Source: Zanthoxylum bungeanum
Taxonomy: Eukaryota; Streptophyta; Magnoliopsida; Sapindales; Rutaceae
NCBI GenBank assembly: GCA_019454045.1
Contig: SKCR01034809.1
Location: 1 to 64,000, forward strand
Direction of reading: 5' to 3'
Length of the DNA: 64,000 nt
Shown piece after piece: positions 11,997 to 23,538 of this stretch; the first letter of the stretch is position 1, and each line of letters starts with the position of its first letter. The translations under genes and the position numbers were made by a program. The notes under the pieces are model-generated. The model saw nothing but the letters and a program-made list of their open reading frames with translations, had not been told where the DNA came from and ran no database searches.

Positions 11997-13453
11997 CTAG
12001 TGGAGTGGGTTGCGGCTCCCCTGCTCAACACTTTCTTCTGTAATCTCCGATGGAACAGGCTCTGTCTCCCCCTGCTCAATATCTTTATCTGCCTCCTCTG
12101 GTTCTGCTTCTGGAATTTCCTCGTGGACCCTATCTGTGGCCAATCGTGCTGGTGCTGGGTCTGGATTTCTGTTGGCACTGGTATTGGAAGACATTCTGGG
12201 CATTTCAATGTCTTTAATTGTTCGGTCTTCAAGAAACTCTACTTCCTGGCTTCTAATGACCATCTTTTCCTTCGGATCCCATAGTATGTATCCAAATTCT
12301 TCATCTTCATGGCCTAGGAATATATATGGAGTTTTCCTTGCATCGAGCTTCTGCCTGAGCTCATTGGATACATGTACAACGGCTAAACAACCGAATACTC
12401 TAAGGTGAGTGTATGAGGGATTCTTACCAGACCACACTTTCTCCGAAATCTCCAAGTTCAACGGTTCAGATGGTGATCTGCTGATTAGGTAACAGGCAGC
12501 ACGAACAGCTTCTCCCCAGAATGGCTTTGGCAGCTTAGCCATACTGATCATTCCTCTGACTTTCTCCATAATGGTGCAGTTCATTCTCGCAGTGACACCA
12601 TAATGTTGTGGTGTGTATGGAACAGTTCTCTCATGTCGAATGATATGTCTCGTGCAGTAGGCTTCGAAGTCCCTGGAACTGTGCTTGTTTCCATCGTCTG
12701 TGCGAAGGAACTTCAGCTTCTTCCCTGTTTCATGCTCTACCATGGCGTGGAACAGCTTGAACTGATCTAGGACCTGATCATTCGTCTTGAGGAAATACAC
12801 CCAGATTTTTCGTGAAGCATCATCGATGAAAGTCAGAAAATACTTGTTACCGCCCAATGAATCAACCTCCAAGGGACCACAAACATCAGAGTGCACCAGA
12901 CTTAGCAACTCTGATCTTTTCTCTGAAGAGAAATCAAATGAGACTCTGTGTTTCTTACCAATCAAGTAGTGGTTGTAAGGACCTCGTGTAGCATCCTTGG
13001 TAAGCTCTTTCTTGTTCAGGATAGACAACCCTCTCCCACTCATGTGTCCGAGTCTCCGGTTCCAAAAATTTTGAGAAGCCTCTTTTCAGCTACATTGAGG
13101 CTGTCTGCACAAATCTTCACATGAGTCTTGTATAGTGCGCCGCAAGCATGTCCTCGGGCGACAACCATGACACCTTTCGTCATTCTCCATGTGCCATTTC
13201 TGAAGTGATTTTCATAGCCCTGTTTGTCAAGAGCTATCCCCGAGAGTACATTCAGCCGAAATTCTGGAACATGCAGGACATCCTTCAAGGTCAATGTACA
13301 CCTGATATTTGTCCGCAACTGAATATCACCAATTAATATTATCCTAAAGGAACTGATATTTCCCATCTTCACTGCTCCAAAGTCTCCCGCTTTGTATGTT
13401 GTGAAGAAATCCCTGTGAGGAGTGACGTGGTAGGATGCTGCAGTATCTACCAC
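11997..13453 (-). pseudogene. copia protease and integrase of element A
   Basis: Reading down the minus strand from 13453, the protease active site VDTAASYHVT lies at the N-terminus of a 137-codon frame. A frame change near 13040 leads into a 348-codon frame with the integrase zinc-binding remnant, where both Cys of the C-x2-C pair are Tyr (PYNHYLIGKKH). The core follows with HSDVCGPLE (first Asp) and RTDDGNKH (second Asp). The position of the catalytic Glu reads GVTARMN, so the DDE triad is lost. The C-terminal LRVFGCLAVVHV and GYILWDP blocks are present. The frame stops at 11997 with no RT following. Confidence 0.88.
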
Positions 13454-13559
13454 CCACTCAACATCTTGGGTTGCGTTGTGAAGGCATGTATATTCCTGTA
13501 TGGAGCATATTGCTATATTTGCTTGGACAACGACCAGTGTCTCTCCTTCGTCATTCTTC

Positions 13560-14312
13560 GGCTGGTGATTGCCTTCTCTCTACTCTCGTTGCAGTTTTCG
13601 GCAATTTTTCTTTAGGTGGCCTACAATGCCACAATGGTATCACTTATAGGTAGGCTTCCTTCCATTTGAGGATCTACCCCTGGTTGTGCTTCTGCCTCTC
13701 TCTTTGTCTCTTCCTTGATTTCTTCATCGAGTCTCTGTGACGAAGGCTTCTGTCTGTTCTGAGCCAATATCTTTTCTCCTGGACTCCTCATTCGATATGG
13801 CATCTTTTACCATAGGCATAGTAACTTTACCTCCTGGAGCGGAATTGCTGAGAGTAACCACCAATGTCTCCCAGCTATCAGGAAGGGAACTGAGTAGTAA
13901 GAGGGCTTGAACTTCATCTCCCAGATGCATGTCTACTGCAGACAACTGGTTCACCAGGCTCTGAAACTCGTTGGTGTGTTCCGCAACGGAAGTTCCACTT
14001 CGTAGCTTCAGGTTCACCAAACGCCTCATTAACAGGGCTTTATTCCGAGCTGTCTTGGCCTGAAACATGTCTTCCGGCTTTATCCACATCCCGTAAGCAT
14101 CTGAATCATGTGCTACGGTGGAAGACACTGTGACCGATCCACTGCCTTATCTGACCCAAAGTTCTGTTGTTGAGTTTATTCCAGTCATACTCCTTAACAG
14201 ACTCTGGTTTCACTCCCTTCAACTCGATGACATCAAACAAATCTTTACAGTGCAAGAAATCTATCATCCGAGGTCTCCAGATGGAGTAATTAGTTTCAGC
14301 CAGTTTAATCAT
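13560..14312 (-). pseudogene. copia gag of element A
   Basis: The N-terminal frame 14312-14106 reads NYSIWRPRMIDFL, typical of copia gag. A frameshift near 14120 moves into 14128-13724 with AYGMW, LVNLKLRSGTSVAEH and LLSSLPDSWETL. The zinc knuckle near 13645-13595 reads YHCGIVGHLKKNC in another frame, with the first Cys replaced by a TGA stop (plus-strand tca at 13640-13642). The protein would coat element RNA; this copy cannot encode it in one piece. Confidence 0.85.
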
Positions 14313-15020
14313 TGCACCAGAAGACGAATCTCCAATTTCAATTTTAAGTTTTAAAGTTTAAAATGTAAATACAATAAAATTGGGGCTGAATTTCACAAAC
14401 AGGAGGTCACCGTTGCATCCGGAACGGTCGAAAATGGTGGAATAGACACTTCTTTGGTCTAAATCCGACACAGGGACTGATTTGTAAATTCCTAAAAGTT
14501 CTGGGGCAAAACTGTAAATTTCAAAAATTTCAGGAGGCCAAATGAAATTTACCAGGCTGCTGATGTGGCAGTGCTGAATTGGAAAAGTGGGACCGGACTA
14601 CTGATGTGGCGGACATGTGGCGGCTGACGTGGCGCTGACGTGGCGGCTTACGTGTCTGCTGACTGGACGATGACGTGGCGTTGACTGGGCGCTGACTGGG
14701 CTGCTGACTGGTCGCTGACTGTGCGCTGACATGACGCTGATTGTGCGCTGACTCGGCTGCCACGTGTGTCGTCTTCAACCTTGGGAGCGCGTGCGGCGCG
14801 TGGTGCGACTAGCGGCGCGTGGCTAGTGTTCTGTAAGGCGCGTGCAGCGCGTGCGGTGGTTGTGGATGTCGGTTCGGTCACCGGAAAATACCACCGTGCT
14901 CGTCTCGACGTGAACTAGCTGATGGTACCCTCAAATTGGATTTTTTACAACTTTGCCGGAACTCGAATTTTCTGAACCAAGCTCCGTTCTTTGGTTTTTC
15001 GATCCCAATGAAGTACCAAA
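14313..15020 (-). other. 5' leader of element A
   Basis: This is untranslated leader between the primer site and gag. The segment 14555-14770 is a run of degenerate short repeats (words such as gctgacgtggcg and gctgactgg about every 12-20 bp) and is GC-richer than its surroundings. The apparent frames there on the minus strand are made by these repeats. Confidence 0.6.
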
Positions 15021-15034
15021 GCTCTGATACTACT
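15021..15034 (-). promoter_or_regulatory. primer-binding site of element A
   Basis: On the minus strand AGTAGTATCAGAGC sits next to the LTR and contains the TATCAGAGC core complementary to initiator methionine tRNA. It fixes the right LTR as the 5' LTR. Confidence 0.8.
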
Positions 15035-15369
15035 TGTTGTGATTCAACGATCACTTTAGAGTGTATTTGAGGAAAAATCGAATTGTAATTTTATTACTAC
15101 AAGAATAAAATTCAAGTTTACAACTAGAAACTTAACAAAAAACCTCACACACTCTCAAGCTCTCTACTTGGATCTTACACACACTTTGGGATGGTTACAA
15201 CGGTTCTGAGGGCTCAAATTTATAGTGCCCAAACCGCGTGAACAGTGCCACGCGGTTTGGCACAGCTGCTGCCAACTTTGCTGCCAGCTTCATCCTGCTG
15301 GCTTCTGGCTTCTTCTACTTTCGGTGGTAATGACAGCAAGCAGTGAGCTTGCTGTCTTCAACCTCAACA
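15035..15369 (-). repeat. 5' LTR of element A
   Basis: It begins tgttgtgattcaacg and ends caacctcaaca, and is followed by target duplication ttgtc at 15370-15374. A TATAAAT box in the minus sense lies near 15218-15224. Confidence 0.92.
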
Positions 15370-15374
15370 TTGTC

Positions 15375-15540
15375 TGCCCTGTTACAGAAATGGATCATTT
15401 CTATAACTTGACAGTGACAGAACGAGTTGTAGTCTAAGGGATCTTCTCCATAAACGCGTCCATTGATTTACGGAGTGGGTCGAACCACTTTCGCGCATAA
15501 CCAGCTCTGGTGAGGGTTAACTTGTATTATTTCTCGGTCA
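15375..15540. other. short unclassified stretch between elements A and H
   Basis: Once A is removed this continues from 1276. It holds no frame that I recognise. Somewhere here lies the truncated left edge of the gypsy H 5' LTR; clear similarity to the 3' LTR starts near 15541. Confidence 0.4.
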
Positions 15541-16042
15541 AGTGCCAGCTGCCATAGGATGGTGCATTGACAGTGAGATGGGTGGATCTTATTGGCCCAT
15601 TTGAGGGTAGTTGAGGAGAGTTGAAATGAAAATGATGGCAATGTGATATGTAATAACATCATAAGTGGTGAAATGGTTAATTTGGGAGTCTATATAAAGG
15701 GGTTGAAGCCTAATATTCAAGGGTTAACAAATTTCACATCTCACGATTTGTAAAAAAATTGAAAGCTTAAGAACTAGTGATAGAGAGAAAACTGGTCGGT
15801 TACCTAATCAAATATAGCTCGGGTCGGTTTTGTCCCCGAATAGTAATAAAATACACTCATTCTCTTGCGTGGACGTAGGTAGGAGCCACTCTCTGTTGAA
15901 CCACGTAAACTCTATGATTTATCTATCTGCTTGTTAAGTTTGTTTTGGTTCCCAACTAATAAAATAAATTTACTAATGATGGAGGTTTGTTCGAGGGGTT
16001 AATTTTCCATATTGCCATTGGAACAAAAAAAAACTGTCAACA
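15541..16042 (+). repeat. 5' LTR of element H, left-truncated
   Basis: Similarity to 37550-38109 begins near gccagctgccatagg and runs to gtcaaca. A strong TATA box, tatataaagg, lies at 15691-15700. The first 275 bp or so of the LTR, as judged from the 3' copy, are missing or too diverged to see. Confidence 0.8.
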
Positions 16043-16064
16043 ATTGGCACCGTCTATGGGGAAC
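16043..16064 (+). promoter_or_regulatory. primer-binding site of element H
   Basis: The sequence attggcaccgtctatgggga directly after the LTR matches the ttggcgccgtctgtgggga-type primer site widespread in plant gypsy elements. I cannot assign the tRNA with certainty. Confidence 0.7.
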
Positions 16065-16367
16065 AGTTGAAAAGCAACACAAGACAATGGAAGAAGACAG
16101 AAATCATTGAGCTTTGAGGGCCTCAACGGTGGAGTGGATGGAAAAAATGTAAGAGAACTTGTGGTTGGAAAAGGAAAAAACCCAAAAAAAAGGGAGACAA
16201 CCCAGGCCTTCATAAAAACCATGATGGAGAAGATCAAGAAGTTGGAGAGGTAAATAGGAGAACATAGACAAACGGGACCCTGTGGAAGGAGAGAAGAGAT
16301 TGCCAATAGGAAGAGATTAACCGGAGTAGAATGAGGTTGAGAAACTGGGAGAAAGAACACCCACAAG

Positions 16368-17103
16368 GTGAAGTCGGTAATTATGGCTAGTGTTGCGCCA
16401 ATAAAAGAGCCTTATGAGGGATATGACGAAAAGCAGACCCCGGAATCGTCCTGTAATAGTCCCTGCTTTGGGAAAAAGGGTGTTATCAGGAATGAGGGCG
16501 TAAAATTCCAAGTGGCAGAAGATATCATGCTCGAAGGAGCGTGTATGAGGAAGCCTTCAGCCGAGGGTATGAGAACACTAAGAGCCACTTGAGGGACTGG
16601 TTCCAGAATGAGATGAAGAAGTGGGAGATGAGCACGCGATGAGGTGCTCGGGACAATCAAGATGTGGAGACATTGTCCCCTTTCACTAGGAATATGCTGG
16701 AGGTGGAGTTTCTGAAAAGGTTTTTCTTGCCCGTGATGTACATCTATAAGGGTAACACAGACTCTAAGTCCTATGTCGAGAAATTTATTTTACTCGTGGG
16801 GATTCAAGGCATTGTCGGGGAGGTGGTCTACAAGGTATTCTCGCTAATCTTGGGACGACCGACTAGCTTATGGCTCAAGAACTTAACTCCTGGGAGTATC
16901 AGTAGCTTTTCACAGCTAAGAAAATCCTTCGTGTGCCATTTCAAATGGGCATGCACACCAAGAAAGACGGTCAGGACACTGAGGATAAGAAGCAGTGCGA
17001 TGATGAGTCGTTAAAAAGCTTCATCGATAAATTCCACATCTTAGTATCGAAGGTCAGGGCGTATGAGTCTCTAGAAGCGTTAGAGATCTTTAAACGGCTT
17101 TAA
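16368..17103 (+). pseudogene. gypsy gag of element H
   Basis: The open stretch 16664-17014 carries the retrotransposon gag domain. It has PFTRNMLEVEFLKRF, then YKGNTDSKSYVEKF, then SLWLKNLTPGSISSFSQL and FVCHF, in the order expected for gypsy capsid. A frame change near 16990 leads to SLKSFIDKFHILVSKV and a stop near 17101. Upstream, 16368-16660 is a poorly conserved N-terminal part with stops. The zinc knuckle is absent because the element is deleted from here to the integrase tail. Confidence 0.8.
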
Positions 17104-17540
17104 GGGTTGGGCGATAATGACGACCTATAAAGACTCCACGGGTGAGACCCTATTTTCAATAGCTTACAAATATGAGGCAATAATCCCAGTGGAGATCGGG
17201 ATGATGACCTATCGGGGCCAGTACTTTGAGGAAACACATAATAAGGACTTCATGCGCAATCTTGATCTAGTGGAGGAAGAGAGAGAGAGATCGGCACTCA
17301 GAGTGGCCGCATATCAGCAGATGATAGCCCATTTTTATAACAAAAGGTCCGGATACAAACTTTTCATCTCGGGGACTTGGTATTAAGAATGGTCACTCTA
17401 AACACAAAGAAGACTCACTGGCAGTAAAATGGGAAGGACGTTACAAGGTCTTATAGGTCATCAGGTCGGGTGCCTACCACCTGGAGCAGCTGGATGGCAC
17501 CAAGCTCAAAAAGCCCTGGAACGTAGAGATGATGTGAAGG
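17104..17540 (+). pseudogene. integrase C-terminal part of element H
   Basis: The 17117-17386 frame reads STGETLFSIAYKYEAIIPVE, the integrase segment after the DDE core, followed by LDLVEEERERSALRVAAYQQ and HFYNKR. One frameshift later come KWEGRYKVL and GAYHLEQLDGTKL, the usual C-terminal beta-domain of plant gypsy integrases. Only 14 bp separate it from the end of gag, so a single deletion has removed protease, RT, RNase H and the catalytic core. Confidence 0.85.
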
Positions 17541-18446
17541 TACTTTCAATAGAGTCTCTCTTAGAATGGTCTGCAAAGGATTGTAAGATGGGTGGTATCT
17601 CCCCAAGAATATAAATAGGATTTTCCCTTTATAAATAAAGACTTGTACTTATATAGGCTTATTCGTTATTTGAACGCAGACACTTATATTATATTCTTGG
17701 GAAATACTCGTGGTCGACATCACTAGAAGGTGTAAGGCAAAAGTGCGTACCCCTGCGGCATGCCAACCTCGGTGTCATTATCAAATCCCGAGGCTGGAAT
17801 GCTAATACTTAAATGGCTTGCATCTTTGAAAACATTGAAGACCTATGTGGCATTTAGCCCCTTAAGGTTACCATAACACGTATGAAATGAAGAAAAATTT
17901 GAGGTACTACAATAGCCTCATGTTTGCATAGCATGTGACAGATATTTCCCCCATGGTGTTTTCCACTCATAGAGAGAGTTGGAGGTGCATAGCACGAGCA
18001 TGGCTTACGGGCCTCTATGGAATTTGTAGCTTCAGGATGTGCCTAGTATGGGGAAGAGGAATACCCTTATAGCGCTGGTTATCTCTTCTCGAATCTATAG
18101 GAGCATTGCACGGGGAAGGCTAAAAGCCCTCAATGGCATTTGCAGACTCGGGGCTTACCTAACATGAGGAGGAAAATGCCCACATGTCGTTGGCCACCCC
18201 TGATCATTACCTCGGTTCACCCGAGATATTTTGACTGTGAGGTTCACAATTATTATAGGTAACATGGGAAAGGACGCTGCCCCAATTGCCTCGATGTTTT
18301 CGGGTTGGTACGAAGTGCGTGATTTATCACCCCATTACACTTGTTGTCTTTATTTTTATTTTTGTGCAGCATGGTATGAGATGCCATTACCAGTGCTTGT
18401 GGGGATGACCTAAGGTTGAAAATCTTCACTTGAGGTCTTTCTTTAT
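17541..18446 (+). other. 3' untranslated region of element H
   Basis: Non-coding sequence after integrase. It contains words that recur in the tandem array downstream (ggcatttgcagactcggggc, cccaccgaggc) and is probably older, more diverged repeat material. No frame is recognised. Confidence 0.45.
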
Positions 18447-19210
18447 TGAATGGTCGAGGTTGGGTAGGTCCCACGAGGCCATATGTTATGTGAGATTGTC
18501 ACGATGAGAGATCATTCTATTGTGGCCTGATTTTTTGAATGGCTTGAGATTGAGTACGTCTCACCGAGGCCTTATGTTATGTGAGATTGGCATAAGGAGG
18601 GTTCATTCCCTTATGGCCTGATTTTTTGAATGGCTCGGGGTTGGGTACGTCCCACCAAGGTCTTCTGTTATATGAGATTGGCACAAAGAATTATCATTCC
18701 ATCGTGATCTGATTTGTTGAACGGTTGGGTTTTATACGTCCCACCGAGGCCTTATTTTTTTCTTATGTTATGTAAGATTAACACAAGAAGATATCATTTT
18801 CTTGTGGCCAAATCCATTGGGAGCGTCCCACTGAGGCCTTATGTTATATAAAAATGGCACAAAGAGAGGTATTTCCCTTGTGGTCAAGTGTTTATGTTGG
18901 CTCGGGGTTAGGTACACCCCATTGAGGCCCCATGTTATAAGAATGGCACAAGGAATGGTCTTTCCCTTGTGGCCAAGTGTTTATGTTGGCTCGAGGTCGG
19001 ATTCGTTACACTGATGTCTTATTATATCTATTGGCATGGGGTAAGATTTTCTCCCCAAAGCCTTTCTCGAATGGCATAAGAATGGGTCTTTCCCCTGTGG
19101 CCAAGTATTTATGTTGGCCCAGGGTCGGATTCGTTCCACCAAGGCCATATTATATCTATTGGCATGGGGTTGGAGGTTTTCTCCCATGACCTTGCTAAGA
19201 CGAGCGACAC
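18447..19210 (+). repeat. about eight degenerate 85-125-bp tandem repeats in the 3' region of H
   Basis: Each unit opens with tggctcggggttgggta-like sequence, then cgtcccaccgaggcc, a tatgttat word, a gattggcacaa word and a c-rich ttcccttgtggcc end. Units start near 18450, 18540, 18630, 18720, 18810, 18897, 18987 and 19115. A further partial unit resumes at about 35150 beyond the insertions. Tandem arrays at this position are a known trait of Tat/Ogre gypsy elements. Confidence 0.8.
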
Positions 19211-20241
19211 GGAAGACCATGCTCTCTCAGGAATCATTATGGATGGCATGAATCAGAGTTCATGTTGGGGCAGATGTGGAATCACTAAGGTCGGATCGGT
19301 GTCATACGCAGCAAAAGTGGGTCTAACCCATGGATATCTAGCATGGGTGTATTTTAAAATATTTATATGTTAAACTAAATTGTGTTTCGAGTTCGTAGGA
19401 AAAAATGGGGACCAAAACGGAGTCCGTAAACTCCAGAAGGGAGAAAATGAAATTTCAGTATGTACTTTGGCGTTGAGACACTCCAAAGTGAGAGAGCTGA
19501 ACGTCTCGACATCGCGACGTGGAAGGGTGAGTGTCACGACTCGCCTAGTTCTGATGCTCGATGTCGCGACGCTAGAGAGGTAGAGTTGCGACGTTATCGT
19601 AAGCAGTGAGCAATTTCTACTTCAAACCAATACTAAACACTTCCAATTTTCTCCTAATACTTTAAATACACCTAAAATCCAATTTTAGCATCATAACCAC
19701 CATCAACACATGTTATACAACTAGCATACATGTATTCTAAATACTTATATGCATTTGTTTGAATCAAAACACAAACCAATTTAGAATCTCACTTTGAAAT
19801 GTCTCATGAATAATTCTAGTTCACCCAAAGGTGGTCAAGTGATTCTAGAATGATAGTCATAGTTATAAGCTTTATTCTAGAGTTCCAAAATCTTATTAAT
19901 TGTTCCATGTCCAATATGAATATTTTTGACCTAATTAACAAGCATATTATGTTTATACTTCGAAAGCATCCTAACATAATTTGTTAGCCTTATTTTAACC
20001 TTAAGGTATGCAATCATGCATCCAATACATAATTCATCACTATATGTCTCACTAATGAAAAATTCACTAATGAAGAACACAGCTTAAGAGAAGTTCAAAC
20101 TTAGCTAGTAAGCTTGATGAAAAGATCCAATCTCCTTCTCTTTGTTGAAATGGTTGGAGAACTTCCAAAGTTTGCAAGCTTGATTCCAAGATCCAATCTT
20201 GCTTCCAATGCTAGCAAGCTTCACTCTAAGATCCAATCTTG

Positions 20242-20267
20242 ATTTCTCCTAGATGAAATGTTGTAGA
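20242..20267. repeat. copy 1 of a 26-bp repeat at the C target site
   Basis: The word atttctcctagatgaaatg then ttgtaga recurs at 33646-33671. With C removed the two form a 36-bp-period tandem pair in segment I, and the C target duplication gtaga lies at the end of the first copy. Confidence 0.8.
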
Positions 20268-22764
20268 TATTGGGGTTTCGGGCGTTGGACGCGGCGGAAG
20301 CGCGGATTCGGGCGAAATCATATTTTAAAACTTTTTCAAAATACCAAATAAATTTTTCAATATCTAATATGAATAATTTATTCATATTTCACCTAAACCT
20401 ATTTATTCAGTAACAAATATTAACATAAATTTTTTGAAAACTCGCGAAACTTTTACGAAAACCGTTTTTCCGTAAAATGACGCAAAATGCATTTTCGACT
20501 GAACCGACCACTGGACACTTATGGAAACTGTCCAGGTCAGTTCCAATAGTCTTGAGACAGTTCATGGGCTGCCCGAACAGTGATGGATTCACTGTTTGGG
20601 CAGCCGTCACCCGGTTGGCTCAAAATCCACCCGGTAACGCCGTTTTTCACCGTTTTCACTTATTTCAACTCCGAAACACATTCCGAAAATTGTGCCAACT
20701 CCCAAAACACATCCATTACATTCATAAGACATCAAAATCATCACATAATTTCCAGTTCAATAGGATCTGATCCAGAAAACCAAAATCACCATATTTCATG
20801 CTTTAATCCAATTTTACCAAGATTAATCTAATTAATTAAACACCAATCAAAGTCACCACACATGAAGCACTCAAGAATAATTCTAGGTGCCATAAGAGTG
20901 GTCACAATACTCTAGAATAGCAACTCTTATCAAATGAACAAATTGAACACATATTACACTAATATAGTTCAAAACTATTTCACACATGCTTCAAGCATCC
21001 AAATCCGTCAACCAACATCAAAAGCCCCAAAATTTAGAAACTAAGGAACCCTAGAACCATTCTAAGAATTCAAGAAATCATGAAACTAAATTTCAAGCTT
21101 AGGGTTATAAAAGATTACCTTTAATCTATTCTTTTCCAAGCCTTTTCTTGAATTTTTCCTTGATTTCTTCATGGATTTCACCAAACTAATCCTAGGGCTT
21201 TTATATATGGAGTGTTCGGCCATTGATGGATCAAGAAGGAAAAGAAACAATTTTTTTTTTAATTTAAAGAAAGGATGCCCGACTCGAGGGGCATTTTTTC
21301 CTTTTGAGTCATTTAAATCAATTAAATAATTATTAAGTTTTAATCTTGGCAAATCAAATTTGAACAAATTCAGCTTAATAAATTCATGCCATACAAACCA
21401 ATAATAAATGGACAAAAATCATAACAATTATGAAAAATGTTAATTAATTAATTATTTAAATATTCAAATAATCAATTAATATAATTATTATTGTATATGT
21501 ATTTTTATTTACAATAAATAACAAATACATATATTTATGGCATGCGTCAAAATCTCATTTGACGAATAATTAATATGTATCTAATCATATTATATATCAA
21601 ATACAAATACACAATAATTATTGTCGAACAAAATCCTCTAATGCATGTGTTATCGTTTAACCGATTAAACGATCCGAATTAACTCATTTAGTCCGTGAAG
21701 TATTATGAATAATCTGTATTATTCAAATCGCGTTGCCCAAGTGCTCAACGAGTACACTTCATATTGTGGGACTCTCCGTCACGAAATCCAATTTCGTGTC
21801 CATAATCCACCCACTCATGGATTATGACGACCACAGATAATCTCGCTAAACTATGCAAGCCGAGGTCATCGCATACGTATAATCCCTCCGTTACAGGCTA
21901 TCCATATTATACATGGGGTATAGATGAAAACGTCAAACCCGTTCGGTATAATATAGTCGACATTTCATTTATGATCTCTAAATAACACTCGGAACTAGTT
22001 TCTGACGTATACCATGGCCATAGATTTAATAGATCATAAATAAGTGAGGATGCTTATGCCATGTACATAGGACTGATGGATCTTATCTTGATACACACTG
22101 GATATCATGAGCATCAGTCCACACCCAACGAACAGGTGGAGGTCTGATCATGGATAGATCGTTGACGTGATTTCCATCAAAGTGTGGAGGATAACTCATA
22201 TATCCCACTGTGATATCTCAAGTCAGAAGACCACTATGCTCGCTCAACTCGACAAGGTTCCTATTGACGTTTGTGTACCATCTATTAGGAAACCTTCAAT
22301 GATTTATTCAGTGTCTTATCAAATAAACACCTACATGTCTATACGAGTCTCCCGAGACTCATGGTTCATTGGGATAAACCATTGAACCAAGTCACGATAT
22401 ATGACATGTACTGGTCTCAGCAGATCTCTACTAACCGACCCGTGTTAGTAAATCTTGACCAGAAACTTTATTTAAGGATATACATCTTATAGCGCGCTTC
22501 CCAATGTCAATTACAAACTACGATGTAACTGCGTACTATATTGTAAATCCTAGGGTCTTTGTCTAATATACATGTATCACTGAACCAGATTCAGTTTCGA
22601 TCTAATCGTAATCAGATAACTAATCGTAATTAGATCGAATAAGTGTATAAAAGACAATGGTGCTATTAATGAATTAGTAATATTTATGGAAAATAGAATT
22701 GCTCGTATTTATGAATCGGACATAAATACGATCCGGATTGGCACTCTGAGCACCAACCCTAACA
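20268..22764 (-). repeat. 3' LTR of element C
   Basis: It starts tattggggtttcggg (first G mutated to A compared with the other LTR) and ends ccaaccctaaca. Length 2497 bp. In the minus sense it starts TGTTAGGGTTGGTGC. Confidence 0.92.
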
Positions 22765-22778
22765 ATTTCTCCCACTTG
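22765..22778 (-). promoter_or_regulatory. polypurine tract of element C
   Basis: On the minus strand AAGTGGGAGAAAT directly precedes the LTR. Confidence 0.75.
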
Positions 22779-23538
22779 CACTAGTGTCAATCCTCAGTAT
22801 CATATACACATCTCAATGTGTATCGCATACTGTGGCCCTCAAGAGCTCACCTTGCACTCAAGAGGTAGGCAACAACAAGTAACCCTGCTTTACAAATTGA
22901 GTCTGTCCAACAAATCCAATCGTTTTCCTTAACCAGCATCATTCATATTCTGCAGAATCAAAATTCTACTTCAATATGACTCAGACGCTATATTAGTATT
23001 GTGTTATAGCTATTAAGTTGTCTAAGTATATATATATATGGATCAAATCCAAAAATACTATAAAATATATGCAATTACAAAACTAATATCAATACTTCTA
23101 ATCATTGAGGTTACTTTGAAACTTCTTAAGTCATTACTTCAAAAGTCGCAACTGATTCCACTAGTGCAGTAGAATCAATTGTGACATTTCCACTACATCT
23201 TTTCTGACTTCATATGACATAGACTATCTAGTGTCATAATTAGGATCAAGACTAATCTTACCTTATGGTTGCAGACTAAATTCTCCATGAATTAGAAACT
23301 CGTTCTTAATATCTCAAATATCACAAAGAACATGTTTCTAGAACTATTATATGGTCTACACCATATCAAAATAACTTGTAACAATTACAATTAAATTGAT
23401 ATCTTTAATCGCATATAATATAATATTCACTACACCATCATCCTATGATGCATGAGATTGACTAGACATTCTAATCAATCTCTCTTTCGACAAAGGCATC
23501 ATCCTTTACGAAAGATGAATATTATATATATATTTATA
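22779..23538 (-). other. decayed 3' interior of element C
   Basis: AT-rich remnants of the RT/RNase H end of the polyprotein. It aligns in reverse orientation with 61165-61920 of element E, but no readable domain remains. Confidence 0.5.

Larger units (their letters stand above)
1277..15369 (-). mobile_element. Ty1/copia retrotransposon A, split by element B, lacking RT/RNase H
   Basis: The element has two short LTRs (318 and 335 bp), 5-bp target duplications ttgtc at 1272-1276 and 15370-15374, an initiator-Met-type primer site beside the right LTR and a G-rich polypurine tract beside the left LTR. It therefore reads on the minus strand. Gag, protease and integrase remnants lie at 11997-14312 in copia order (integrase before RT). 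Between the integrase end and the 3' LTR only about 540 bp remain once element B is removed, and no RT or RNase H motif is visible. The element is therefore non-autonomous. Without B it is about 4.2 kb. Confidence 0.9.

Noticed and set aside
11982..12408. Plus-strand frames of 100 and 132 codons
   Set aside because: They are shadows of the integrase coding sequence of element A on the other strand.
22167..22385. 72-88-codon frames also present at 33034-33300 and 62236-62502
   Set aside because: All three are the same segment of the C-family LTR; two are LTRs of one element and the third is in element E, and no start or family is shared beyond LTR similarity.
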